64,000 nt of DNA from Icerya purchasi (GCA_039619475.1 CM077115.1:416710557-416774556), one strand, 5' to 3'. Counted from the stretch's first letter, positions 11,071 through 22,470 are shown. Notes: generated from the sequence alone by a model not told the origin. Translations and numbers: made by a program.

Positions 11071-13540
11071 ACGTTGAAATACACTGGTAATAGCACTGTC
11101 AATGCTGCCGTCAAGTCGGGGAACCAAGAAGAGTTTTTCGTTCCTAAGTTCCTTTAATGAAGTACCCGCCGCACAGGGAACATTGAAAATAAAAGCTGTC
11201 CTCGGCAGAGTCATAATGTTGCGCTATCTCTCTTGTAAGCTCATATTTGTAGACTTTTAGACTCGAAGTTATTAAATTTCTGCTATCGCTGTACCGACAG
11301 AACCTGGTGTTTTTTCAATTCTATCGGTAAAATAGAGTTGCGCCGGCAGATTATACATTTTTTGGAAGTTCCTTTTACACTTTGCATTGACACTCAGCTC
11401 TGAAGAACCTTTATGTGACATTTCCAAGCAATATTGTCTTCTCGTCCTTCAAAATCTTCACAATCTGTAAACTACTATATAATTTTATCTTCGAAGCGAA
11501 TATTTTAATATAATTAATTCAGATACTAAGCCCCCCCCCTCCCGTCCAAAAAAAAAAAAAATCTCTTTGTGTAAATAATGACAACGAAAGTTGTTTTTTT
11601 TTTTTTATTTTAGCTCGTCAACTATAATATTAACCCGAGGTAATGATAATTTTTGATACTTTTATAAGTGCGGTAACCAGATTTGCTACTCAGAAACACA
11701 GCTGCGCCTAATGAACTATCGCTACACGAACAATTAGTTGTAAATCGGTGTAACTGTGCGGAAATGGTTGTAAATCATAACGATTAAAAGGATATTTTCA
11801 TTACAACAGTGAATACATAATGCAGACGTTATAACGATGACACTAGAATCTTATCGGATTGCCTAAAAATATCCGACAAATCATTTACCGAAAGTCATAT
11901 CGCACGGATCAGATAAATTCGGGGGTCAGTGCCATGTTGTATTTCTCTGAAAGCCCAAATCGTATGTGTGAAATATCGATTTCTTCGGAGCATTTGTTTT
12001 TCCTTTCTTGTTTGGACTTGCCAATAATGGACGATTATTACCCCTAGCACGTGTAGAGGAGGCTTGGGACACAGAAAACGGAAAGAATACATAGTAACCA
12101 ATGGGGATCTATGTCAAGGAAAAATACATTGAGGAAAGACTGCGGCGCCTGGGGTAACGAAATTGTGTATTATTATTACTGTATGATATATATTATATTG
12201 TATTAAAGTATGTATGTTTATGATAAACACTTTGTACAAAGCATTGTACGTACTAGGTTTTTGAAATAGAAAAAAGTGTAGGAAGAGAAGAATGTGTTTT
12301 TATTTTTATTTTACATGTTGTATATTTTGAGCATTTAATTAAGCTTTAATATATTTTATTTTTTTGACAATTAACCGTGTACATCGTTATGAAATGCAAC
12401 TTGCAATACTCACTAGAGAAATATGGTTAATTTTTATTAATGCAAACGAAATCCCTTTAAAAAATATCAAAAAAAAAAACAAAAAACACTATAGTTTTTA
12501 ATACGGGACGAGCATCTATTGTGGCATTGAAAAATTTCTTTTTCCAAAATTTCATCGTTGGTACTTTGAATTTTTCTTTTTCTTGAGCCTTTTTTAATTT
12601 CCTTTTTCTTTTTTCCAAAGGTTTTGAGAAAATTAACTAGAATACGTCTAAAAATAATTCCGAAAAAATGGTTTCCGTAGGAAAATGGCCTCATTTTGCA
12701 GAGGTAGCAGTAGTTTTTCTGTTATTATGTCGAAATTTCCGAAAAATAGGCTTAGGTGTAACGCGTCGGTGACTCGCTTTTAGATTCCGGAAAATAAGAT
12801 GAAATAACGTCTAGGCCGAATGTTTTGTTCCGTTGTTGTTACAGTATTTGAAACAGCGCTATAAAAAAAAAAACAACGGTATGAATATAATTCCGAAAGC
12901 CATCGTAGAACCAAACTATCTTTTTCGGAGGTCACGAGGAAAAAAAAAACAAACATTTTTTAAGAGTTTCGAGTAGAGATATAAAAAGCTTCCGAATTCA
13001 GTTGTAAAATTTGAAATTGTAATTTATTATTTTTGTCGAATTTTTCCGCGACGTCGGCCGAGCAAAGCTGGGTGATGATATTCGAATTTGTTCCGGCCAG
13101 CTAAAAAAATATTCATTTTAATCTTTTTTTCCCTTAGTCATGAGTGAGTACCACGCGGACTTCTGCCGATATTGCTGACGGTGCAATTACTTAATCCGAT
13201 TAGTTTTTTAACTATCGCGTCCGAGTTACAAAAAAAATTAACTCCGCACTTCACTCAAGTTCTCTTAAAGATGCCTTGAAAATTTTATCCATCCATTTTC
13301 TCAATAAATCACGACGGTACAGGCCGCTGTGCTAGCGGTATGCCCTTTCGCGATTTCGCTATAAGAGCACCGTAATAATTCGTGGTCGCCGAAGGAAATA
13401 TCGATTCTTAAATGATTTAAAAGCTATTTTTTATTAAACCCGGATGCCGTTTTTCATTTCTACTAAGCGTGAATAAATAAAGAGAAAATGACATCATTAA
13501 TAAGCACGGTTATGTAGTAGGTTACTGCTATGTTGATTTT
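11071..13540. other. AT-rich sequence, no gene seen
   Basis: Contains a C tract (about 11531-11539), A/T runs, and a less AT-rich stretch at about 13030-13400 with many CpG-containing words but no open frame. The 12000-12070 segment shares a motif close to GGACGATTACCC...CACGTG with 32345-32375, which may mark another low-copy repeat. Confidence 0.4.
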
Positions 13541-15136
13541 TTAGGATTCCGTATACATATAATGTACGGGAATCCTAATAGTTCAGAAACGATAAAAATA
13601 TTCAATTAAAATATGCAATAATTCACCGACGATTTAATTTATTAATTTCGAAATTTGGATCATAAATTACAATTAAAATTCTCTTTAAAACGATCGATAG
13701 TTTCAAGATGACCGATTACCCCGGGGCGGTAAAAACCCGTTATGAGTATGAAATATGGTATATAAAACGACCTCGAAAATCACCCTTGAAAAATCATAAC
13801 TCATCACTAGATAAACTTTTAAAAGTGAATTTTTTTTTTTTCTATAACCTCATTTTTGGCATGAAAACAACGGATCTTCGCCCAGAAACGGTACGAAGGA
13901 AAAGAATCAGTTAGATATAGATTCGGTCAGATAAACTGAGGATCGGAACGGAGATGGACGGAAACGATAAAAGATATACGAAGCGCAATAAAGATTAGGG
14001 AGCTTAATAACAGGTCAGAGTTCAAACAAGTACGTTCGTTCACGAGGGATGGACATTCAAAGAAGATATGGTCAGGATCGCAGACGGCTTCGTCGTTAAT
14101 TGAAGAGGACAGTTAGGGAAAAGTGCGAAAAAAAAAACGTGAGGAAGGAAGAAGAGTATGATTGAGACGTAAACGGATAATAGAGACAATAACGAGATGG
14201 GTTGAATTTTCGACGCCCAAAAAAAAAAAAAAAAAAAAAAAAAACAGCGAAGCGAAGGAAAAATGTAAAACCAAGGCCGCGTGGGAAGATTAGGTTGGAT
14301 GGAAAAATAAAAGGAAGAAGGTTGATTGGGAAAGAAGGAGATGTAAAAATCCGAGCAAAATCTATCATGAAAAAATATAAAACAAAACGTAGAAGCTCTT
14401 TCATAGAAGCGAAACTTCTATTGGACCCAAAAACAGCAAAAAAATGATATTCACGTAAATAATAGCTCGCGAGTAAAAAAGTAGAAAAAACCAAAACGAA
14501 TCTCAAACATATGTATAAAGGACCGCTTTATAGGAAAAATATGGAGCCGAGCTTACAACATCATCATATTTTAGCCTTTGTTCGAAAGTTTTGAAAAAAA
14601 TATTTTTTTTCCTGGCATGTGATATATCGTTAGAAAGATCGCTATTTATCGGAAACGAAACCGTATTTCCTTTCCTTAACAAAACTTTCGAAGTTGAGGA
14701 AAAGTTCAAAAAATGTCGAAAAATGACGTTTCCCTCACCCCTTTACGCTGCGAGCATTATAGCGAAAAATTTTGAACGAAGTTAAAAATATGCGCATCCC
14801 CGTATATTTCTCTAATTTAGAGCATCCGGGGTTCCTCCAGCTTTAAAATTAGGGCCTCGCGGAGCCAAAAACTCGAAATTTCGAAGAAAAATATATTTTT
14901 TTCTTCCGCGCATGTGATATGTCGTCGGAAAGATCGATGTTTGTCAGGAACAAAACCGTATTTCATTTTCTTAACTAAATTTTTGAAGTTAGTGACAATT
15001 TCAAAAAATCGCAAAAAAATTTCGAGACTGGGGCGCGAAAAATCAAATTTCTTTGTTTTGCATTTAGTATTAGTTAAGTGTAAATTATAGTTATACGGGG
15101 AATCCTCAACGCATGAAACGTCATGCTTGACTGAAT
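13541..15136 (+). repeat. Family H dispersed repeat, copy 2 (interrupted)
   Basis: It begins with the hairpin AGGATTCCGTATACAT/ATGTACGGGAATCCT (13543-13576) and ends with GCATGAAACGTCATGC then TTGACTGAA (15111-15136), matching copy 1 at 2219-2856. Between about 13829 and 14500 it is split by a minus-strand LINE tail. Downstream the central module is present twice (about 14575-14760 and 14865-15045), each with a CATGTGATAT.TCGT.(A/G)GAAAGATCG core and AAACCGTATTTC. Copy 1 has one module. No protein is encoded. Confidence 0.6.
13829..14480 (-). pseudogene. LINE C-terminal tail inserted in family H copy 2
   Basis: On the minus strand a T-run at 13829-13841 reads as a poly-A tail. Upstream of it, at about 14040-14100, the translation reads DEAVCDPDHIFFECPSL, the Cys/His knuckle at the C-terminus of R1/I-type LINEs. 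Further upstream, SRYCLYYPFTSQSYSSSFLT (about 14140-14200) occupies the place of the family's RLRIGHT...L segment. The fragment is interrupted by A-runs, including 26 A at 14219-14244, and by frameshifts. It is 5'-truncated and dead, and its 5' junction is uncertain. Its presence inside family H shows that the family H copy is older. Confidence 0.5.
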
Positions 15137-15795
15137 TATTTTTATTTGTTTGGCGAATCAATATGTTTTCGTTTTTTGTTATCTATTCAGGTTTAGTACC
15201 AGTACACAGAAATCGTACTGTGTTTTAATTCCTATTCTCACCTTTTTTTTTTCTTGACATTCGACAGTCAAAATTCAGAAACACACGACGGTACACGAAT
15301 TACTTAATTATGGAGATTTATATAATGTTGTTATTTCATTGTGGAAACTTGTCAAGCTTTCAAGTTTATTCTCGTCTTTAATATCTCTTGAAATTTGACG
15401 TCATTTATTTTCTTTTGCTCGGTATATTTATAAAATTTTGAGTTTTCTGTTGTATTTCGAAATGATGGTGCATGATTACGGAGACATGTATACTATGTAA
15501 AAATTGGTTTTAAAATAAAGACGTTCTCCACCGTTTCTTTACTTATTTTGTTGGTTGTTTTTAAACTGATTTACCTTGCCATGATTTTGTCAGAATCGAA
15601 TATTATTTATAGTGTTTCTTTGCTAGTATCCATTTTTTTTCAGAACCTTAAACTAATAAACAGACGCCTGTCTACGGTGCTGGAGTTTTCCCGGACTAAA
15701 CCGGTAGCACAATATGCTGTTGATAAAAATAAATAAATAAATAAAAGTAATTCAAAATGAGTCGTATTTTTTTTTGTTTTTTATCGAATTAACAT
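15137..15795. other. AT-rich sequence, no gene seen
   Basis: Nothing recognisable apart from (AAAT)n-like sequence at about 15726-15746 immediately before LINE-A. Confidence 0.45.
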
Positions 15796-16063
15796 GACAT
15801 TAATTCTGATCATAACCCAGTCATCATGAAACTAAAAATGGGGCGGAAATTCGTCAAGATAAAGAAGGAACGGAAAGGAAGAATAGACGTAAATAAACTG
15901 AAGAGTAAAACTTTCAAATCCGAAATAGGAGACATAATGAACGTGAAAATTGAACTCCAAAAGGAAAACAGGACGAGCAGCTGGGATGACATCAGCAAAA
16001 TAATACTAGATGTCCAGAAGGAAAAACATTGGCTATGACAAGAATATGAAAAAGTAGAAATGG

Positions 16064-16573
16064 ATGACAGATGAAATACTGAAACTTATGGAGAAGCGAA
16101 GAAGTGTTAAGAAGAACCCAGATGAATATAAGAGTCTGAACAATATAATCAGGAGATGCTGTCGAGAAGCAAAAGAAGAATACTGGAATGGAAAGTGCAC
16201 TGAAATTGAAGGTTACCAGAATAAACAGGATTTATTTAACGTTCACAAGCTGGTCAAAGAAGTTGCAGGTACCCATCGCAAACAAAATACTGGTATCTTG
16301 CTAGGTCCGAAGGCAAAACCTGTTATTGGTACAAAAGATAAGCTAGAAGTCTGGAATCAATATGTCGAGAATCTTTTTGATGATAACAGAAACAGTCTAC
16401 CTCCGGAAGAATACCACGATTTCTGCGATGAAGGACCACCTATTACTAAAGAAGAGCTACCGTATGCCATTAAAAGACAGAAAAACGGAAAAGCAGTCGG
16501 ACTCGACGATATACATGCAGAAATGCTGAAAGTAATAGTTGATTATAGTGAAAGTGGTGTATACAGAGAATGA
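16064..16573 (+). pseudogene. LINE-A linker and RT palm entry
   Basis: This is the longest open segment of LINE-A (169 codons). The lysine/glutamate-rich first two thirds correspond to the region between endonuclease and RT. The end, ITKEELPYAIKRQKNGKAVG followed by LDDIHAEML, is the conserved RT motif just before the palm (family pattern K.GKA.G.D.I..E.LK). The reading frame then fails at SGVYRE and resumes in other frames with recognisable RT (about 16790-17217), including the FDCVNHDKL-like motif near 16910. It is not a functional protein. Confidence 0.75.
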
Positions 16574-17176
16574 CGAAAGCTTTCAACAAGATCTACAGTA
16601 CAAATACCAGCAGAATGGATAAAATCAACTTTTCTAACCATTCCAAAAAAGAGTAACGCGAGCCGATGTGATGATTACCGTGTTTAATTAGTTTGGCGTC
16701 ATACGCCCTGAAAACTTTTCTCCGGATAATTCACACACGAATATATGTATAAGCGTTGCGAAGACCAAATAAGTAATAGCCAGTTTGGCTTTAGAAATGG
16801 AATGGGCACTCGCGAAGCATTATTTGCAATACGTACAATAACAACACAACGCTTTCGAGATGTCAACGTGGGGATGTCTATGCATGTGCTATTGACTAGC
16901 AGAAAGCGTTCGATTGCGTGAACCATGATAAACTGATGAAGATTTTGAAGAACATACCTATAGACAGCAATGATCTCAGGATAATTAGTAATCTGTACTG
17001 GAATCAAACAGTCGAAATCCGTGTAGAAAACGCATTATCAGCAGAAGCAGCCATTAAGAAAGGAGTACGTCACAAGGCTGTGTCATGTCTCCCCTTCTTT
17101 TTAATATTAATGCGGAGGATATATTCCATGAGGCGCTTGAAGAAAATGATGGGGGACTGAAAATTAACGGTGTTAT

Positions 17177-17789
17177 TTGAATAACCTTCGATATGCTGAT
17201 GACAGCTTAATATTGGCAGACAGTAATAAGGAACTCCAGTGCATTTTAGATAAGATCGTGGAAAAAAGTGCTGCATACGGTTTAAAAATGAACACATCTA
17301 AGACAAAAGCAATAGTATTCTCGAAGAAGCCAATTAAATGCTCAATCAAAATAAACGGTGAAAAAATTGAACAAGTCCCACGCATATCAAATATCTGGGA
17401 AGTATACTTGAAGAAAATTGCACTTCCAAACCTGAGATACGTAGCAGGATTGAGCAGACGAGAGGAGCGCTAATAAGAATGAAGAACCGATTCACGCGTC
17501 AAGAACTGAAACTGGAACTCAGAATCAGACTCCTGAGATGCTACACGTTTTCTCCAATCTAATATTTAGTTGTGAGTGCTGGACACTAGACTCAACATTA
17601 GGAAAAAAAAACGTCAGCGCTTTTGAGATGTACTGCTACCGACGTGTCCTGAAAGTACCATGGACGCAAAAAGTAAAGAATATTGAAATACTTAATAGAC
17701 TAGGAAAGAACCTTGAACTACTACGAACCATCGAAAAACGGAAACTACAATACTTGGGACATATCTTAAGAGGATCAAATCATATCTAA
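17177..17789 (+). pseudogene. LINE-A RT catalytic box and C-terminal region
   Basis: NNLRYADDSLILADSNKELQ carries the metal-binding YADD. It is followed by the palm/thumb segment KMNTSKTKAIVFSKK and, after a frame break at about 17473, by CECWTLDST...FEMYCYRRVLKVPWTQ...KLQYLGHILRG. This last pattern (WRR.L..PWT.....LQYLGH..R) is shared with LINE-B and with RTE-type elements generally. Two frames are needed to read it, so it is dead. Confidence 0.75.
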
Positions 17790-17985
17790 AAATACTACTT
17801 AAGGGTAAAATTGTGGCCGGGAAGAGATTGGGAGGTAGACGTCAAATTTCATGGATGGATAATCTTAACAACTGGTTCAACTGGTCCTCATTAGAACTTT
17901 TCCGAACGGTTGTTGATAGAAATAAATTCCAATTGTGGATCGCCAACCTCCGAGACGGAGACGGCGGATGAAGAAGAAGAACAAC

Positions 17986-18604
17986 CTTAGCCAACGGAAG
18001 AAACTTTCATCCAAACATGTCGGAAAACTATTATTTTTGTGTGATATTTTTTTTTTTATGTTTTGTTGTCGGTTTAGTGGTTGTTCTTGTTAATGATTGA
18101 CACTCGTCAGTAGTACTAAAGATTTGGTTAAATTTCAATAAGACATTAAAAAAAGATCTGGTATTTATACACTTTACAAAAAGAATATTTCTTCCATATT
18201 AATTCGGAGAAGATTTAACTTTTGCGCTTGGAAATAAATTAACGAATTTACATATTTTTTCTTAAGCAAAACTGTTTCAACTGAAAAATAGTGCCGACAA
18301 ATTTTATTTTTTTGTAAACAATTTTCGATGTTTTCCGCTCTACCGTTAAAACATATAGTGCATCAGCAGGGGGGGGGGGTGATGAAACGGCGCTGCCAGA
18401 AAGCGTCTATATTGGCGATTAAGCGTCTATATTGGCGATTAAGCGTCATAAGCTCGCGTGAAACTGTAGATCCAGATTGAAACGGAAAATTACAACGAAC
18501 AGGTGCTATATGCGGTATAAATACCAAGTTTTCACTACATCCTGTTAGGGTTTACGCTACAATTAGACTTTTCTCTACACAAACTACCGAGTACAATATC
18601 ATTT
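17986..18604. other. AT-rich sequence with a 20-bp tandem repeat
   Basis: AAGCGTCTATATTGGCGATT occurs at 18401-18420 and again at 18421-18440, with a third start (AAGCGTC) at 18441. A G tract lies at 18369-18379. No gene seen. Confidence 0.6.
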
Positions 18605-18846
18605 GCGTACTAGTAAGTACACAGCACAGACACGCACGGCACTGCACTTGTATGTCGTTAAATCAAACGATTACTAATCAGTTCCGAATGTAGTCTTGCC
18701 TATGTACACTCGCATTTTGAATATAACAATTTCCTAGTATACGTCTGTACAGGTGAAGCGTACGAATAGGTAGTCGCCGACGTTCAAGAATGAAGTATGA
18801 CACTATAAAGAAGAAGAAGAAGAAGAAAGAAGAAGAAGAAGAAGAA
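18605..18846 (+). mobile_element. tRNA-derived SINE family, 5'-truncated copy (C)
   Basis: Matches the body and 3' part of the SINE copies at 21697-22088 and 40492-41045. Shared landmarks are ACAGACACGCACG, ATGTAGTCT(T/C)GC, TGTACA near CATTCGTACTGCATATAA-like sequence, CTGTACAG, GCGAATAGGT(A/T)G.CGCC and GTATGACAC. The tRNA head is missing. It ends in a (GAA)n-type tail (18803-18846), the sort of simple 3' tail that RTE-mobilised SINEs carry. Confidence 0.7.
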
Positions 18847-19389
18847 GTTTTGGGAAAGCGTAATAGCAGCTGTAAGCGCTATTCGGTTTTTAAGAGGACC
18901 GTTCGCCGTGACAGACTTTAAAAATTTTGCCGAATGTTCGGTTGCACCGTACATTTCTTACAACAGCTGTGTCACTCAAATATTATGTGATACGCTGAGA
19001 TAAGTTTTACCGGTTCTTTAAGTTGCTTTAAAAGTGCATAAAATCCATTCACCACTTTTTAATTATATTAACGTGCTTAAAATTGCTAAAGGGAACACTT
19101 GAAGATTAGATAAAGCACTTTCTTTACAATAACTGTTTACTTAAAAATAATAAAAAATCGCTCAAGTAGTTACTTTAAATAACCGTTGAAACACTTCAGA
19201 AGGCAGTGAGTTGTAGGCGAGGCCCACTTGAAATCTTAAGATGCTTTCACGACTCGGCCTCTCATTTAAGTAACCATAATTAGAATTTACTTTGGAATAA
19301 TGATTTAATTTACTTTCGCTGCACTTGTAAGAAAGTCTTAAATGCGGTAGTAATTAAATTACTTTGGAGAACAAAACTCAATGTGTATG
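18847..19389. other. AT-rich sequence, no gene seen
   Basis: No coding pattern or repeat end recognised. Confidence 0.4.
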
Positions 19390-19496
19390 TGTAAAAGCAC
19401 ACATATAAGTAAACAAATGTATATAAATATATACTTATATATACATTTACATATATATATATATACATATACATATATATATACATATATATATAC

Positions 19497-19545
<49 letters not shown>

Positions 19546-19605
19546 TATATATATACATATACATATATATATATATATATATATACATATTTGTGTGAAA
19601 TGTAA
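19390..19605. repeat. (TA)n/(TATACA)n microsatellite
   Basis: About 200 bp of TATATA interspersed with TACATA. All apparent reading frames across it, on both strands, are tyrosine/isoleucine simple-sequence artefacts and not genes. Confidence 0.95.
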
Positions 19606-19720
19606 TAAACAAAAAGTTTTGTCACAATGTTAGTAATTGAAATATTTTTTGAAAAATAAACAGAAATATACAAATAAAATAACGCAAAAAAAATACCGAC
19701 TTTAAAATTCACTTTAAAAC

Positions 19721-19990
19721 TTTTATAAAAATGCACTAAAAAGTAAATAATTATTTGATAAAAAATAATATATATTACGGTAATGCACATCTACCGTAAG
19801 GAAATATTACGATAATTCTTAAATAGCATAAACTTTTTGCGAGTCGGTACCAAATTCAAATTACTACAGTACTTAGAAATCATATTAAATGAGCATAAAA
19901 ATACAATTACTCGTTTTTAATGGTAGTGGAAACATCGGGAATATTTAATAGGCTATTCTAACTTGGGAATTTGACGCCGACTAAACGACA
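19721..19990. repeat. Relative of the 8.3-kb fold-back repeat
   Basis: It shares with the left arm at 8349-8512, in order, TTATAAAAAT, TGCACTAAAAAGTAAA, a TACCGTAAG-type segment, TATTACGATAATTCTT and GCGAGTCGGTACCAAATTCA. A short inverted partner, GAATTTGACGCCGACT, lies at about 19967-19984. The second arm is mostly lost or replaced. Confidence 0.6.
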
Positions 19991-20141
19991 AGTCAAAATT
20001 GCTTGATATGTATTCTGATGGATAAGCAATTTATTCCTTCTTAAAGTTTCCTATGAAATTTCTCTTTCAGAAATATGGGTTTAAGAGCTACAGTCGTTTA
20101 AGTAATGAAAGGTCGGACATGCGCTCAACTTACCCCATAAC

Positions 20142-21630
20142 TGGAGTAAGTTGAACAAGGATATAAGTTGAGCACAATTAGAAAATTAAGCCATGCAATG
20201 ACGTGAGTATTTTTACTAGGCATGTAATAAAATTGCTATTTTACGATCAACTTTTTATTTATAACCTCTTAGTGGTATATAATAGTGAAACAGAACTTAT
20301 TCTTTTTTCAAATATTAAAAATAAAAATACAATAATAAACGTTAGAAAAACATTCCATACACTGAATTTTTAAAATAGACTCAGTGTCTTTCTTCTTAAA
20401 ATCATATTTTTACAGTTAGTAATGATCAATGCGGTTTAAATATTTAAAAAAAATTAAAAAAAAAAACCCTTTAGTGTGACAAGAAAATAATTATTGTTTG
20501 TCGCTGACGCAATTAATGTAAACGTAAGACTATGATTTGGTGCAACTGGATCTCTTTTTCCTCTAGTAAACTTTTGGAATAGTCTTCCCAGCAAACCAAG
20601 CGAACATAGTTATCTACATTGTTTTCATTATCTGATTGAAGAATGTTTTTAAAAACACTCTTCTTCTCTTTTAATCAAGCGATCGCCTTTGTTTTTTAAC
20701 TTTTTTAATTTTTTTGTTTTGTTCCTCTTGTAATGCTTCTTTCTTCTTCTGGAATGTCTATTAGAATAGCCGCTTTCTTCTGATGGACGTGCCCATCTTT
20801 CTTAGACACGTCTTTGGGTATGGTCGAACAAGTTCAGAAGAAAATACCTGAGATGGGCTTAGTTGTACGTTTTTTCGTAGCTTGTACCAGATTCTTCTTC
20901 AGGTTGATTAGTGAAGGTTATAGTAGTATCAGGTTCTCTGGCATGCATTATAGCTTGCTCTGAAGGATCTTTTTCTAGCTGGACAGATCCGGATCTGGAT
21001 GGTCGGTTACAAATGATGGGGAAAACTCATCGTTACTAAAAATGTCCAAATTAAGTAAGGAGATACCCATCTTTTGAAAACCATTCATGATGTTTATACT
21101 CGTGTTCGAGCTAAAGTGAATCTGCAACAATTTTTCGGTATATCGTAGATCGGTTTATTTCGTAGCCAAGTATCTTGTGAAGAAGCGCAATACTTCTGTT
21201 CACATCGTAAAATAATAGAAAAACACATATTGTTTTCGTTTCAAACCCGTGGAGTTTGTTCAGCAGCAATTCTAGCCGCAACGGAAATATTTAAAACAAA
21301 AGTGAAACTACGAAAAAACCGTTTGAATATGAATCAAATCCTTCCTAGATATCATAAACACGATCGATTTATGAAAGTTTCGATATTTACGCGATCGAAA
21401 ACGGATGATTTTTAACGCGTACAGAAGAAAAACCAACAGAAACTAATTTTTCACTTTTTTATTGCAAAATAAACAAGCATACGTCACGCGATTGACAAGT
21501 CGTTACTGTCGGTTGTATGATGAATTCCACCCATTATTTTTCGCCATATCATGATGCATCGTGCGGTGTGTAGTTTTCGAAATATTTCGATTGCTCAACT
21601 TACCTCTATGCTCAACTAGCCCCGCCGCTC
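20142..21630 (-). mobile_element. Decayed pogo/Tigger-type DNA transposon
   Basis: Near the left side, GTAAGTTGAACAAGGATATA then AGTTGAGCAC (about 20146-20175) is an inverted partner of GTGAG-type sequence at the right (about 21588-21622), which reverse complemented reads CTAGTTGAGCATAGAGGTAA then GTTGAGCAA. Between them the minus strand encodes fragments of a pogo/Tigger transposase C-terminus (separate entry). Several in-frame stops are present. The ends themselves are worn, and no TA duplication can be proved. Confidence 0.6.
20560..21130 (-). pseudogene. pogo/Tigger transposase C-terminal remnant
   Basis: Read on the minus strand, about 21100-20985 gives GFQKMGISLLNLDIFSNDEF then SPSFVTDHPDPD. 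This matches the segment after the DDE domain of Tigger-like proteins (GF..TGI.PLN..IF...F.PS.VTDRP). About 200 bp further on are ELVRPYPKTCLRK and then, across frameshifts, AILIDIPEEE, corresponding to the family's (E)..RP.PKA..RK...R...AILTDTPEK. Stops interrupt it throughout. The catalytic core and the N-terminal helix-turn-helix were not recovered. Confidence 0.65.
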
Positions 21631-21696
21631 TACCTTATATATGTATTACGTTCATTCGAATACTTTTATTTCGGTATTCGGGAGTAATATATACTA

Positions 21697-22088
21697 TCAT
21701 CGCGATAGCCTAGTTGCTAAAGCGTTTGGCTTCCGTTATGGGGAAGTCTCGCGTTCGATCCCGGGCAACGACAGAAGTTATTACGAAAAATGAAATTAAA
21801 GTACTCGCTATTTTACGTGGAAGGCAATGGCGAACCATCACATACAACACCATAAGAGCGCGCTAGGTCAATTCATAGTAGACATACACGGGGGACTGCG
21901 CTGGTATATCGATGAATAGAACGATTACTAATTAATTCCGGATGTAGTCTTGCATGTGTATACATTCGTACTGCATATAAACAGTTGCTTAGTATACAAC
22001 CTATATCTGTATATATCTGTACAGCTAAAATGTGCGAATAGGTTGCTGCCCAGCAACTGTGAATGGTTGAGGATATAATGATAATATA
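21697..22088 (+). mobile_element. tRNA-derived SINE, copy A (internal deletion)
   Basis: The head (about 21700-21772) is tRNA-like: a box A at 21706-21717 (TAGCCTAGTTGC) and a box B at about 21752-21762 (CGTTCGATCCC), 45 bp apart, read like an RNA polymerase III internal promoter. The body matches copy B (40492-41045) up to ACTCGCTA. It then lacks about 200 bp and resumes at ACGTGGAAGG. The 3' end is ATAATGATAATA. SINEs encode no protein and depend on a LINE RT. The head and tail arrangement excludes a real tRNA gene. Confidence 0.82.
21706..21762 (+). promoter_or_regulatory. Pol III box A and box B of SINE copy A
   Basis: Box A is TAGCCTAGTTGC (21706-21717). Box B is a diverged GTTCGATCC core (21753-21761). 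Spacing is typical of tRNA-derived internal promoters. Confidence 0.7.
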
Positions 22089-22254
22089 TGTTGCATGTTG
22101 CCCACGGCTTTCCCGGATGTTAATACTCGCTTAAATATTCAAATTTCTTTCCCGTTTTATGTAGGAAATGTTTATTTTCACTAAAATTTATTTATCATAA
22201 TCGGTTTTTATTTATTTTGGGAATCTTAGTAATATAATAATAAAAAAAAAATTC

Positions 22255-22470
22255 AAGTAGAGTCCACGACAGCAAATTAAAAAGCTTCGATCAAGTAAAT
22301 GAAAATAGTCGTTATTTTAAAAATGTATAAAATCACCTGACACATAGTTCTCTCCTCTTTAATGTATATAGAATACTCCGTTATAAATCGGATGCGAATT
22401 AGTTACAGAGTAATCTGTCATAATTACTTATTTAGGAGGAACATACCCATTTTGTTCCGTTTTTTCTGAT
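22255..22470 (+). repeat. Low-copy repeat, partner at 56800-57000
   Basis: Shares with 56800-57000 the blocks TATAAAA.ATCA, GACACATA.(G)TT(T)CT, CCTCTTTAATGT, ATAGAATA.TCGTTATAAA and GGTAATTAC-like sequence in order. Diverged, with no coding capacity, and both ends uncertain. Confidence 0.5.

Larger units (their letters stand above)
15796..17985 (+). mobile_element. RTE-like LINE, 5'-truncated and broken (LINE-A)
   Basis: The fragment opens inside the endonuclease, where SDHNPVIMKLK covers the last catalytic Asp-His. It then runs through a linker (from about 16064), the RT (QKNGKAVGLDDIHAEML at about 16480-16530; LRYADDSLILA, the catalytic YADD box, at about 17187-17217), the thumb region (YCYRRVLKVPW, about 17635-17665), and the typical C-terminus ending IANLRDGDGG. 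It finishes in GAAGAAGAAGAA (about 17969-17980). Several frameshifts and stops separate these blocks. The order and the short trinucleotide tail fit RTE-type LINEs. LINE-B at 41509-44992 is a relative that retains the 5' end. Clade assignment is by motif recognition only. Confidence 0.8.

Noticed and set aside
14202..14447. 81-codon lysine/arginine-rich frame
   Set aside because: It runs through a 26-base A run and reads the antisense of a LINE tail; there is no domain.
19310..19790. Long open frames on both strands (100-143 codons)
   Set aside because: They are almost entirely Tyr-Ile and Tyr-Met repeats from the (TA)n/(TATACA)n tract.
21700..21772. tRNA gene
   Set aside because: Boxes A and B are present, but the arms do not fold cleanly and the sequence continues into a repeated SINE body; copy B shows the same.
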